DNA of 64,000 nt from Brevundimonas sp. (GTDB lineage Bacteria > Pseudomonadota > Alphaproteobacteria > Caulobacterales > Caulobacteraceae), in assembly GCF_013912065.1 (NCBI RefSeq), contig NZ_JACESA010000007.1, positions 62,001-126,000 on the forward strand, in the 5' to 3' direction. Below are positions 36,168-44,027 of this stretch, in pieces; position 1 is the stretch's first letter, and each line of letters opens with the position of its first letter. The notes beneath the pieces were generated by a model. The model saw only the letters and a list, made by a program, of their open reading frames with translations. It was not told the DNA's origin and searched no databases. A program made the translations under genes and the position numbers.

Positions 36168-37043
36168 ATGACCCTGGAACGCCTCCGCATCTTCGTCGCC
36201 GTCGCCGAGCGCCAGCATGTGACGGCGGCGGCGCGGGCGCTGAACCTGACCCAGTCGGCGGTGTCCAACGCCATCGCGGCGCTTGAGGCCGAGCACGACG
36301 TCCATCTGTTCGACCGGGTCGGGCGGGGCGTCGTGCTGAATTCGACGGGCGAGGCCTTCCTGCCCGAGGCCCGGGCGGTCCTGGCTAGGGCGGCGGCGGC
36401 CGAGGCGGCGCTGGCGGACATGAGCGCCCTGCGGCGCGGCCGTCTGGCGGTCTTCGCCAGCCAGACCATCGCCTCCTACTGGCTGCCGCGTCGCCTGGTG
36501 GCCTTCCACGCCGCCCATCCGGGCATCGAACTGGACGTCCAGATCGGCAATACGCGCGAGGCCGCCGCCGCTGTCCTGGCCGGCGCCGCCGAGATCGGCC
36601 TGGTCGAAGGGACTGTGGACGAAACCGCGCTGGAACAGAGCCGGATCGGCTCGGACCGCCTCGCCGTCGTGGTCACGCCCGATCATCCCTGGGCGGGGCT
36701 GCGCCGGCTGTCGGCGCACGACCTGGCCTCATCGCCCTGGGTGCTGCGCGAACACGGCTCGGGCACCCGTTCGACGCTGGAAGAGGCGGTGCGTCAGGCT
36801 GGGGTCGATCCCGCCGACCTGCCTGTCGCCATGACCCTGCCGTCGAACGAAGCCGTCCTCGCGGCGGCCGAGGCCGGGGCCGGCGCCACCGCCCTGTCCG
36901 AAAGCGTCGCCTACGCCTCGGTCGCCGCCGGCCGTCTGGTCAGCGTGGCCTTCGCCCTGCCGGAACGCCCCTTCCGCCTGCTGCGCCACGCCGAACGCTA
37001 TCGCAGCCGCGCGGGGGACGCCTTTATCGCAGCGATGGGCTGA
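36168..37043 (+). CDS. LysR-family transcriptional regulator
   Basis: 291 residues from the ATG at 36168. The N-terminal winged helix-turn-helix MTLERLRIFVAVAERQHVTAAARALNLTQSAVSNAIAALE (1-40) is classical. A LysR substrate-binding domain follows (about 90-290). It faces yeiH and most likely controls it, as CbbR/YeiE-like regulators do. The long open frame upstream of the ATG is antisense to yeiH and is rejected. A small hairpin right after the stop may end the transcript. Confidence 0.92.
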   Translation: MTLERLRIFVAVAERQHVTAAARALNLTQSAVSNAIAALEAEHDVHLFDRVGRGVVLNSTGEAFLPEARAVLARAAAAEAALADMSALRRGRLAVFASQTIASYWLPRRLVAFHAAHPGIELDVQIGNTREAAAAVLAGAAEIGLVEGTVDETALEQSRIGSDRLAVVVTPDHPWAGLRRLSAHDLASSPWVLREHGSGTRSTLEEAVRQAGVDPADLPVAMTLPSNEAVLAAAEAGAGATALSESVAYASVAAGRLVSVAFALPERPFRLLRHAERYRSRAGDAFIAAMG

Positions 37044-37048
37044 GAGGG

Positions 37049-37065
37049 GGAGGGATTTGCCCTCC
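37049..37065 (+). terminator. Short hairpin after the LysR gene
   Basis: GGAGGG-ATTTG-CCCTCC gives a perfect 6-base-pair stem starting six bases past the LysR stop, followed by TAATT. It lacks a long T-run, so termination is uncertain. Confidence 0.45.
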
Positions 37066-37195
37066 TAATTCCATGCAACCGCCCTTTGAATTATCGGGTG
37101 ATTTCAGAAAATCCCGACCATCGACCCAACACGCCTCCCAGCGGGATTAGAATGCGTATCGGGTCTTTGAAAATCGAAGCAAAAGAAGGCGCGCG

Positions 37196-37248
37196 AAATT
37201 GCACTCTTTTGCATATTGCACTGTTTTCGGGCTGTGCAAGTGCAATTT
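37196..37248. repeat. TTGCAC repeat cluster with a 10-base inverted repeat
   Basis: In the 271-base gap 37044-37314, which is visibly poorer in GC, ATTGCACT occurs at 37198 and again at 37215 (17-base period, each followed by a near-identical CTTTT/GTTTT). The exact complement AGTGCAAT lies at 37239. The outer copies make a perfect 10-base inverted repeat, AAATTGCACT with AGTGCAATTT, spaced by 33 bases. A second small hairpin (GGGCG/CGCCC, 37265-37280) and a seven-T run (37305-37311) follow. This could be a multi-site operator or a small RNA gene; neither is demonstrated. Confidence 0.55.
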
Positions 37249-37314
37249 GGGGGCGCGGTTTCAAGGGCGGGTGCACGCCCGAGTTTCAGACTATTCAGAC
37301 TGTCTTTTTTTCGC

Positions 37315-37512
37315 TCAGAGCCCGAACCGTGGAAACACGAACCGCTCCAGCAACAGGGACGCCGCGAAATAGAAGCCGATCACCACGAACAGCGTCAGCG
37401 GGATATCCGGCTGTTTCGCCAGGGTCAGATAGACGCCGTACAGCACCCCGAACAGCACCGAGGTCGCCAGCGGGCGCAGCAGGATTTTCGCGAGGGGGGA
37501 TTTCACGGCCAT
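37315..37512 (-). CDS. Small two-helix membrane protein
   Basis: 65 residues from the ATG at 37512: [34 protein letters not shown]... with two hydrophobic segments (about 16-31 and 36-54) and a basic ending [10 protein letters not shown]. Its start overlaps the end of hemF by ten bases, so translation is probably coupled. No known family recognised. A small factor for haem synthesis or an unrelated passenger are both possible. Confidence 0.68.
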   Translation of the reverse strand: MAVKSPLAKILLRPLATSVLFGVLYGVYLTLAKQPDIPLTLFVVIGFYFAASLLLERFVFPRFGL

Positions 37513-38384
37513 TTCACCATCGGGGGCATGGAGCTGAGGATCGAATCGACGTTGCCGCCGGTCTTTAGGCCGAACATCGTGCCACGATCGTACAGCAGGT
37601 TGAACTCCACGTATCGGCCGCGCCGCACCAGCTGCTCCTCGCGCTCCTCGATCGTCCAGGGCTCGGCCATCCGGCCCGCCACGATCCTCGGATAGACGTC
37701 CAGGAAGGCCAGGCCCACGTCGCGGGTGAAGGCGAAGTCCCGGTCGTGGTCGCCGCTGTCGTGGTGGTCGTAGAAGATCCCGCCGGTGCCGCGCGGCTCC
37801 TGCCGATGCGGCAGGTAGAAATACTCGTCGCACCACGCCTTGTATTTCGCGTGCCACTCCGGGTCATGGGCGTCGCAGGCGGCCTTCATCGCGGCATGGA
37901 AGGCCAGGGTGTCCGGGTGATCCTGCCGCCGATCCGCCGCCAGCACCGGCGTCAGGTCGCCCCCGCCGCCGAACCAGCTCTGGGTCGTGGCGATGAAGCG
38001 GGTGTTCATGTGGACGGCCGGCACACGCGGGCTGACCGGATGGCAGATCAGGCTGATCCCGGTGGCGAAGAAGCGGGGATCCTCGGCCGCGCCGGGCACG
38101 GTCTTGGCGTAGTCGGCTGGGAATGTTCCGTGCACGGTCGAAACGTGCACGCCGACCTTCTCGAACAGCCGCCCGTGCATCATCCCCATCACCCCGCCGC
38201 CGCCTTCGGGCCGGGTCCAGGGCGTCCGCACGAACCGCCCCGGCTCCCCCGGAAACAGATCCTCCGGAGCCGCATCCTCCAGCGCCTCGAACGCCGCATG
38301 GATACGGTCGCGCAGATGCTCGAACCAGGCGCGGGTCTCGACCTTCTTCAGGTCGAGCGGATCGGAATAGGCGGCGTCGCTCAT
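37503..38384 (-). CDS. hemF: Oxygen-dependent coproporphyrinogen III oxidase
   Basis: Converts coproporphyrinogen III to protoporphyrinogen IX with O2 in haem biosynthesis. The 293 residues include conserved [62 protein letters not shown]-like region and GTGGIFYDH. Normal length. It shares an upstream region containing an interspersed repeat with the divergent dipeptidase gene. Confidence 0.97.
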   Translation of the reverse strand: MSDAAYSDPLDLKKVETRAWFEHLRDRIHAAFEALEDAAPEDLFPGEPGRFVRTPWTRPEGGGGVMGMMHGRLFEKVGVHVSTVHGTFPADYAKTVPGAAEDPRFFATGISLICHPVSPRVPAVHMNTRFIATTQSWFGGGGDLTPVLAADRRQDHPDTLAFHAAMKAACDAHDPEWHAKYKAWCDEYFYLPHRQEPRGTGGIFYDHHDSGDHDRDFAFTRDVGLAFLDVYPRIVAGRMAEPWTIEEREEQLVRRGRYVEFNLLYDRGTMFGLKTGGNVDSILSSMPPMVKWP

Positions 38385-38397
38385 GCGCCTCTCCTAG

Positions 38398-38475
38398 CCC
38401 CTCGTCCCCCGACCGGGAAACCTCTTCCTTCTCCCCTTGCGGGAGAAGGTGGGCCCGAAGGGCTCGGATGAGGGG
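38398..38475. repeat. Interspersed palindromic intergenic repeat
   Basis: The core CCTTCTCCC-CTTGC-GGGAGAAGG (38427-38449) is a perfect 9-base-pair hairpin. It is flanked by GGGCCCGAAGGGCTCGGATGAGGGG, and the outer arms CCCCTC (38398-38403) and GAGGGG (38470-38475) also pair. I recognise this motif as a family repeated many times between genes in Brevundimonas, Caulobacter and related alphaproteobacteria. Here it occupies a divergent promoter region rather than a gene end. Confidence 0.75.
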
Positions 38476-38530
38476 TTGTCTGCCGCCTTGCGTCTGTCAG
38501 TGTGCGCTCCGAAAATCAGGGAGCCGCATC

Positions 38531-39787
38531 ATGATCCGCCATCTGCTCGCCGGGGCCGCCGTCGCCGCCTTCGCCACCGCCGCGAACGCCCACGCCCCGG
38601 CCCAATCGGCTAACGAGGCCCGCGTGATGGAGATCCTGAAGACCACCCCCCTGATCGACGGCCATAACGACCTGCCCTGGGCCCTGCGCCAGAAGTACGG
38701 CAACGACGTCTACGCCGTGGACCTGACCACCGACCTGGAAGCCACGACCCCGCTTCACACCGACATCGCCCGCCTGCGCGCCGGCGGCGTCGGCGGCCAG
38801 TTCTGGTCGGTCTATGTCCCCGCCAGCCTGACGCCGCTGGAGGCGGTCGAGGAGACCTTCGAACAGATCGACACGGCCAAACGGATCATCGCCGCCCACC
38901 CGGACGTCTTCGGCCTGGCCACGACGGCGGACGAGGTCGAGGCGGTCTTCGCCTCGGGCCGCATCGCCAGCCTGATCGGCATGGAGGGCGGCTATTCGAT
39001 CGACGATTCCCTGGCCCTGCTGCGCGAGTTCCATCGCGCCGGCGCCCGCTACATGACCCTGACCCATTCCAAGACCACGACCTGGGCCGACAGCGCGACC
39101 GACGCCCCGAAATGGGGCGGGCTGAACCCGTTCGGCGAGGCTGTGGTCAAGGAGATGAACCGCCTGGGCATGATGGTGGACCTCAGCCACGTGTCCGAGG
39201 ACACCATGCTGGACGCCATGCGGGTGTCCGACGCCCCGGTCATCTTCTCCCACTCCTCGGCGCGGGCGATCACGGCCCATCCGCGCAACGTGCCCGACCG
39301 GGTGCTGCGGATGATGCCGGAAGACGGCGGGATCGTGATGATCAATCTAGCCCCCGGCTTCGTCTCCGAACGGGTCCGCGCCTGGAACGCCGACCGCGCG
39401 GGCGAGGAGGAGCGGCTGAAGACCCTGAACCCCGGCGATCCAACCGCCGTCGAGTCCGGCCTGACGGCCTGGAACCAGGCCCACCCCACGCCGCAGGCGA
39501 CCCAGGCCGACGTGGTCGCCCATATCCAGCACGTGCGTCAGGTCGCGGGGATCGACCACGTCGGCCTGGGCGCCGACTTCGACGGCATCGGCAGCCTTCC
39601 CGAAGGCATGACCGGCGTCGACGCCTATCCCCGCATCCTGGCGGCCCTGATGGACGCCGGCTGGACCGAGGCCGACATCCGCAAGATCGCCGGCGAGAAT
39701 CTGCTGCGGGTCATGCGCGCCGTCGAGGCGACGGCCGCCGCCAAGGCCGATGAGAGACCGTCGCTGGCGAGACTCACCGCCTCATAG
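38531..39787 (+). CDS. Secreted membrane-type dipeptidase (peptidase M19)
   Basis: 418 residues from the ATG at 38531. Signal peptide MIRHLLAGAAVAAFATAANA. Zinc ligands of the renal dipeptidase family can be followed: DGHNDLPWAL (His, Asp), GMEGGYSID (bridging Glu), DLSHVSEDTM and FSHSSARAI (His), with GLGADFDGIGSLPEG near the end. Expected to hydrolyse dipeptides in the periplasm. The open frame continues far upstream through the repeat and antisense to hemF, but the signal peptide marks the true start; GGGAG lies just upstream. Confidence 0.93.
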   Translation: MIRHLLAGAAVAAFATAANAHAPAQSANEARVMEILKTTPLIDGHNDLPWALRQKYGNDVYAVDLTTDLEATTPLHTDIARLRAGGVGGQFWSVYVPASLTPLEAVEETFEQIDTAKRIIAAHPDVFGLATTADEVEAVFASGRIASLIGMEGGYSIDDSLALLREFHRAGARYMTLTHSKTTTWADSATDAPKWGGLNPFGEAVVKEMNRLGMMVDLSHVSEDTMLDAMRVSDAPVIFSHSSARAITAHPRNVPDRVLRMMPEDGGIVMINLAPGFVSERVRAWNADRAGEEERLKTLNPGDPTAVESGLTAWNQAHPTPQATQADVVAHIQHVRQVAGIDHVGLGADFDGIGSLPEGMTGVDAYPRILAALMDAGWTEADIRKIAGENLLRVMRAVEATAAAKADERPSLARLTAS

Positions 39788-39955
39788 GCGGCTTGCCTTT
39801 CGGGCCGGGACCGGGCATCAGGCGGCCCTCACCTCGGACCCGGCCTGTTTGAAGCGTCGGGTGGCTATCCCGGCCGCCGATCCGCCGGGAAACCCGCCGC
39901 AGACGATCCATGGCCGTGCGCCCAGGTCGGTGTCGGCAGACCCCAGCTGAACCTC

Positions 39956-41431
39956 ATGTCCCTCATCGCCTCCGCGCGCCAGCAGTGGCTCGCCAATCCT
40001 CGTCGCGACCTGCTGGCGGGCACCGTCGTCGCCCTGGCTCTGATCCCCGAGGCCATCGCCTTTTCGATCATCGCCGGGGTCGATCCGGCCGTCGGTCTGT
40101 ACGCCAGCGTCGTCATCGCGGTGACCATCGCCTTCGTCGGCGGGCGTCCGGCCATGATCTCGGCCGCCACTGGGGCCATGGCCCTGCTGATGGTCGGCCT
40201 GGTCCGCGACCACGGCCTGGAATATCTGTTCGCCGCCTCGCTGCTGTGCGGCGTCTTCCAGATCGTCATCGGCCTGCTGAAGCTGGGCCGCTATATCCGC
40301 TATGTCTCCAAGTCGGTGATGACGGGTTTCGTCAACGCCCTGGCCATCCTAATCTTCCTGGCCCAGATGCCCGAACTGATCGGCGCAGGCCTGCCGACCT
40401 ACGCCCTGGTGGCGGCGGCCCTGGCGGTCATCTACGGCTTCCCGCGCCTGACCAGGGCCGTGCCGTCGCCCCTGGTCGCCATCGTCCTGATCAGCGCCTT
40501 CGTCATGATCACGGGCCTCGACGTCCGCACCGTCGGCGACATGGGCCAGATGCCGTCGACCCTTCCGGTCTTCCACCTGCCGGCGGTCCCCCTGACCTGG
40601 CAGACGCTGACGATCATCGCCCCGGTCTCGGCCACCCTGGCCTTCGTCGGCCTGCTGGAAAGCCTGCTGACCGCCAATCTGCTGGACGACGTCACCGACA
40701 CTCCATCCGACAAGGACCGCGAGACGCGCGGCCAGGGCATCGCCAACATCCTGTCGCCCCTGTTCGGCGGCATGGCCGGCTGCGCCATGATCGGCCAGTC
40801 GATGATCAATGTGACCTCCGGGGCGCGCGGGCGGCTGTCGACCCTGTGGGCCGGCCTGTTCCTGCTGTTCCTGATCCTGGTGCTGCGCGACTGGGTGGCG
40901 CGCATCCCGATGGCGGCCTTGGTGGCGGTCATGATCATGGTCTCGATCGGCACCTTCGACTGGGGATCGGTGCTGAAGATCCGCGCCGTCCCCTTCCAGT
41001 CGTCCCTGGTGATGATCGCCACCACCGTGACGGTGGTCGTCACCCATGACCTGTCCAAGGGGGTGATGCTGGGGGTGCTGCTGTCGGCGGTCTTCTTCAT
41101 GCGCAAGGTCGCCAAGACCCTGACGGTGCGCGAGATCGAGGTGCCCGAGCCCGGCGCCGTTCGCTACGTCGTCCAGGGTCAGCTCTTCTTCGGATCCGCC
41201 GGCCTGTTCGCCGCCAGCTTCGAGCACCACGGTCATCCGACGCGGGTCGAGATCGACATGGCCGACGCCCATCTGTGGGACGTCACCGGCGCGGCGGCTC
41301 TGGACAAGGTGATCGCCCGTTACCGGCGACAGGGCGCCGAGGTGATCGTGTCAGGCCTGAAGACCGCCAGTCCCGCGCTCGCCAGTTCCGGACATCCGGG
41401 CCAGGCCTCCGCTGCGCCCGGTCACGCCTGA
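39956..41431 (+). CDS. SulP family anion transporter
   Basis: 491-residue SulP/SLC26-type transporter with about ten to twelve membrane helices and a C-terminal STAS domain (about 385-480). The N-terminal RRDLLAGTVVALALIPEAIAFSIIAGVDPAVGLYAS is the family signature. STAS shows EIDMADAHLWDVTGAAALDKVI. Likely sulfate or bicarbonate uptake. Together with yeiH it gives two candidate sulfur-anion transporters within 6 kb. A 168-base gap precedes it with no other gene. Confidence 0.93.
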   Translation: MSLIASARQQWLANPRRDLLAGTVVALALIPEAIAFSIIAGVDPAVGLYASVVIAVTIAFVGGRPAMISAATGAMALLMVGLVRDHGLEYLFAASLLCGVFQIVIGLLKLGRYIRYVSKSVMTGFVNALAILIFLAQMPELIGAGLPTYALVAAALAVIYGFPRLTRAVPSPLVAIVLISAFVMITGLDVRTVGDMGQMPSTLPVFHLPAVPLTWQTLTIIAPVSATLAFVGLLESLLTANLLDDVTDTPSDKDRETRGQGIANILSPLFGGMAGCAMIGQSMINVTSGARGRLSTLWAGLFLLFLILVLRDWVARIPMAALVAVMIMVSIGTFDWGSVLKIRAVPFQSSLVMIATTVTVVVTHDLSKGVMLGVLLSAVFFMRKVAKTLTVREIEVPEPGAVRYVVQGQLFFGSAGLFAASFEHHGHPTRVEIDMADAHLWDVTGAAALDKVIARYRRQGAEVIVSGLKTASPALASSGHPGQASAAPGHA

Positions 41432-41443
41432 GTTCCGCTGAAA

Positions 41444-41545
41444 CTAGAAGGCCAGGGCCGCGCTGACGTACGCCACGCCGGACACCATGGCCCACACCGC
41501 CACGCCCGCAGCGACCATCGCCAGAACCTTTCCGCACTTCGCCAT
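41444..41545 (-). CDS. 33-residue small membrane protein
   Basis: MAKCGKVLAMVAAGVAVWA followed by MVSGVAYVSAALAF and a TAG stop. The ATG at 41545 is preceded by GGAGGG at seven bases, a strong ribosome-binding site. The peptide is one long hydrophobic segment with a Lys-Cys-Gly-Lys head, like other small bacterial membrane peptides. It lies between the SulP gene (convergent, 12-base gap) and the EAL gene. Function unknown. Confidence 0.6.
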   Translation of the reverse strand: MAKCGKVLAMVAAGVAVWAMVSGVAYVSAALAF

Positions 41546-41634
41546 AATCAACCCTCCGAATGATCAGCACCCCGACAACGCGGGTATGTAGATTCGGATG
41601 CGGACGGAAAGCGGCGGCCGCTGATTTCGGCGGC

Positions 41635-43212
41635 TCAGCCCCAGGCTTCGACGGCGCCGCGACGACGTACGGGGGCCGCGCTGGCCAGCTGGGTGCGGGG
41701 TTCGGCCTCGGCGCGGCCGAACAACCAGCCCTGACCATATTCGACGCCCAGGGTCTTCAGTTCCCCCACGACGGATTCGGTCTCGATCATCTCGGCGATG
41801 GTCTCGAGCTTCAGCGAACGGCTCAGCTCGACGATGTTGCGCACCAGGTTGCGGACCACGTCGTCGGTCTCGAGATCCTGGATCAGGGCGCCGTCGATCT
41901 TGACGGCGTCGACCGACAGCTTGCGCAGATAGTCGTAGGAGGCGGCGCCGGAGCCGAAGTCGTCGATACAGACCTTGATGCCCGCATCCCGCAGGGCGGC
42001 CAGGCGCCGGTTGGCCGCCTCGATGTCCGCCAGGGCCGAGGTCTCGGTGATCTCGACGATCAGCCGCTTGCGCTCGGTCGGAGACCCCGCGGTCAACTGC
42101 AACAGCTGCTCGACATAGGTGTCGTCGCCCAACGAGGCGCCGGACACATTGATCGCCATCTTCAGCAGACCGGCGCCGGGCGCGCGCATCCGCTTCAGCA
42201 CCTTCTCGGCGACGGCCAGATCGAAGGATTCGATCAGGTCCAGTTCCTCGGCCATGCGGATGGCGTTGGCGGGACCGCTGTTGGAGTTGAAGCGGGCCAG
42301 GGCTTCGAAATGGTGGACCGAGCGCGTGCCGAGGTGAACGATCGGCTGGTAATGGACCTGGAACTCGCGCGACTTGACCACGCTGCGGAAGGCCTCTGCA
42401 TCGCGGAAGGTGCGTTTCAGCGACTCGGAGAAGGCGATCTGCGGATTGGCGAGGCCGTCGTCCTTCAGGCAGCCTTCGATGGCGAACCGCATGGCCCGCA
42501 GCACGCAAAGACTGTCCGCGCCCTCGGGCACAGTGGAATGGAAGGATTCGGCGTCCAGATGGACGCCCTCGGCCCGACCGGCCTCGACCACCTCGGCGGC
42601 CAGGTCGCGCATATCGCTGCTGGGGCGCAGCAGGGCGAAACGCTCCGGCGTGATCTGCGCGGCCGAAGAGCCCTGGGCCGCGGCCGATTGAAGCGTGGCC
42701 TCGATGCGGCGGTGCACCTTTTCGGCGACTTCGCCCGCCAGGTCTTCCAGGCCACGAATATCGAGGAACGCCAGGGACAGGCCCGGCGCGACATCGACCA
42801 CGCGCACGGCGTCGGCCAGGAAGGTTTCTGCGTCGACCAGGGGGGCGGTCTCGATGTCCGCCACCGCGATGGCAGGGCCCTCGTACGCGATGGAACAGGA
42901 GATGGACGGGGCCAGCTGGGGCAGGATGAAGGCGCGAAGCGAAGCGCGCCGCACCCGGTCCGGTCCAGCCATGACCAGAATCTGCGTGGCAGGGCTGCGG
43001 GCGCCCGGCTTGGCGGCCAGCAGGGCGTGCAGGACGGCGTCGCCCTCATGAAGAAGGGACGCGAGCGGTTTGCCGGTCCACAGGGCGCCGACGTCCGATC
43101 CTGGCTTGGGACCGGCGCCGAGCGCGAATGCGACCCGACCTTCGGCGTCAATTTCGACCAACGCATCGGAGGATGCGAAGGCCAGACCGAGAAGGCGAGC
43201 AGTCATCGACAT
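41635..43212 (-). CDS. EAL-domain cyclic di-GMP phosphodiesterase-like protein
   Basis: About 525 residues. The C-terminal EAL domain (about 260-500) keeps the key residues: EALARF (EALxR), NVSGASL (Asn), EITET (Glu), IDDFGSGAASYDYL (DDFG), KIDGALI (Lys) and the Glu of TIAEMIE. Hydrolysis of c-di-GMP is therefore likely. The N-terminal half (1-250) is unlike a GGDEF domain; its opening is PAS-like and may sense a signal. The start could be the ATG at 43212 or 43206. It follows the FlbY/FlgN-like gene by 76 bases on the same strand, which suggests a role in motility control. Confidence 0.85.
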   Translation of the reverse strand: MSMTARLLGLAFASSDALVEIDAEGRVAFALGAGPKPGSDVGALWTGKPLASLLHEGDAVLHALLAAKPGARSPATQILVMAGPDRVRRASLRAFILPQLAPSISCSIAYEGPAIAVADIETAPLVDAETFLADAVRVVDVAPGLSLAFLDIRGLEDLAGEVAEKVHRRIEATLQSAAAQGSSAAQITPERFALLRPSSDMRDLAAEVVEAGRAEGVHLDAESFHSTVPEGADSLCVLRAMRFAIEGCLKDDGLANPQIAFSESLKRTFRDAEAFRSVVKSREFQVHYQPIVHLGTRSVHHFEALARFNSNSGPANAIRMAEELDLIESFDLAVAEKVLKRMRAPGAGLLKMAINVSGASLGDDTYVEQLLQLTAGSPTERKRLIVEITETSALADIEAANRRLAALRDAGIKVCIDDFGSGAASYDYLRKLSVDAVKIDGALIQDLETDDVVRNLVRNIVELSRSLKLETIAEMIETESVVGELKTLGVEYGQGWLFGRAEAEPRTQLASAAPVRRRGAVEAWG

Positions 43213-43288
43213 GCCGACAGCATGCATGGCGGCGCTTAAAAAATCGGCAACAAGGAATAGGACTCTGCGCCGGAATGATATTCCGGGC

Positions 43289-43726
43289 TCAGGCCTTGCG
43301 GTTGAAGGCCACCGCGCGGCCGTCGCCCAGCGCGGCGCGGCCGTCGGCGGCATAGGCCGAGGCCGGGGTTCGGGCGGCCGCGACCTCGTGGGCGATGGCG
43401 CGGACCAGTCCTTCGGAAATCTTGCGGGCGGCCTCGACCGCGCTGGCGTGCCGGGACAGGACGGCCTCAAAGGCGCGCGTGGCCTCGATCAGCGCCGTCC
43501 GGTCGGCCGCCGGAGCGGCCGCCAGAAGCTTGGGATCGGCCTTCACATGACCGGAATCGCGGCGATAGAGATTGGCCATCTCCTGGGTCTCGGCCAGGCT
43601 GGCTGCGACCGCCTGGGGACGGCCTTCCTGGAAGGCGCGCGTCTCGACGGCCAGACGTTCGGTCAGGCGACGGGTCAGGTCGAGCAGTTGGCGCGTCCGC
43701 GCGCCGGCGAGTTCCGATTCGCTCAT
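43289..43726 (-). CDS. flbY: FlbY/FlgN-like flagellar protein
   Basis: 145 residues, mostly alpha-helical: MSESELAGARTRQLLDLTRRLTERLAVETRAF and a later helix VEAARKISEGLVRAIAHEVAAART, a FlgN-like chaperone pattern. In Caulobacter flbY lies downstream of flgI, and the position and size here agree. The ATG overlaps the stop of the rod-binding gene by four bases. Probably a cytoplasmic chaperone or regulator for flagellar hook-filament proteins. The name is based on context plus helical pattern. Confidence 0.68.
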   Translation of the reverse strand: MSESELAGARTRQLLDLTRRLTERLAVETRAFQEGRPQAVAASLAETQEMANLYRRDSGHVKADPKLLAAAPAADRTALIEATRAFEAVLSRHASAVEAARKISEGLVRAIAHEVAAARTPASAYAADGRAALGDGRAVAFNRKA

Positions 43727-44025
43727 TGGGCCGTCTCCTGCATCTTCAGCATCTCGTTCATCACCGGCGCAGCCAGGCCGATGCCGCCCGCCGAGACGGT
43801 CTTCTTGGCTATTTCGTCCAGCATGAAGCTGCGCCAGGTCGCCTCGGCCTGGCCGCCGCCGAACAGCCCGTCCGTGGACAGGCCTTCGAACATCGGCTTC
43901 AGCATCTGGGAAATGAAGGAGGCCTCGAAGGCTTCGGCGGTCTGCTTGATCTTGTCGCCGGACGCGCCCGTCGCGGGGGTCGGGACGGGGCGGGTCAGGT
44001 CGGGCGAGACGGTCAGGTCGCTCAT
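43723..44025 (-). CDS. flgJ: Flagellar rod-binding protein (FlgJ N-terminal domain type)
   Basis: 100 residues corresponding only to the rod-binding part of FlgJ; the muramidase domain of enterobacterial FlgJ is absent, as usual in alphaproteobacteria. Core: KIKQTAEAFEASFISQMLKPMFEGL followed by GGGQAEATWRSFMLDEIAKKTVSAGGIGLAAPVM. It caps rod assembly in the periplasm. A GTG at 44031 overlaps the flgI stop, but the ATG at 44025 has GAGG at better spacing. Confidence 0.85.
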   Translation of the reverse strand: MSDLTVSPDLTRPVPTPATGASGDKIKQTAEAFEASFISQMLKPMFEGLSTDGLFGGGQAEATWRSFMLDEIAKKTVSAGGIGLAAPVMNEMLKMQETAQ

Positions 44026-44027
44026 GA

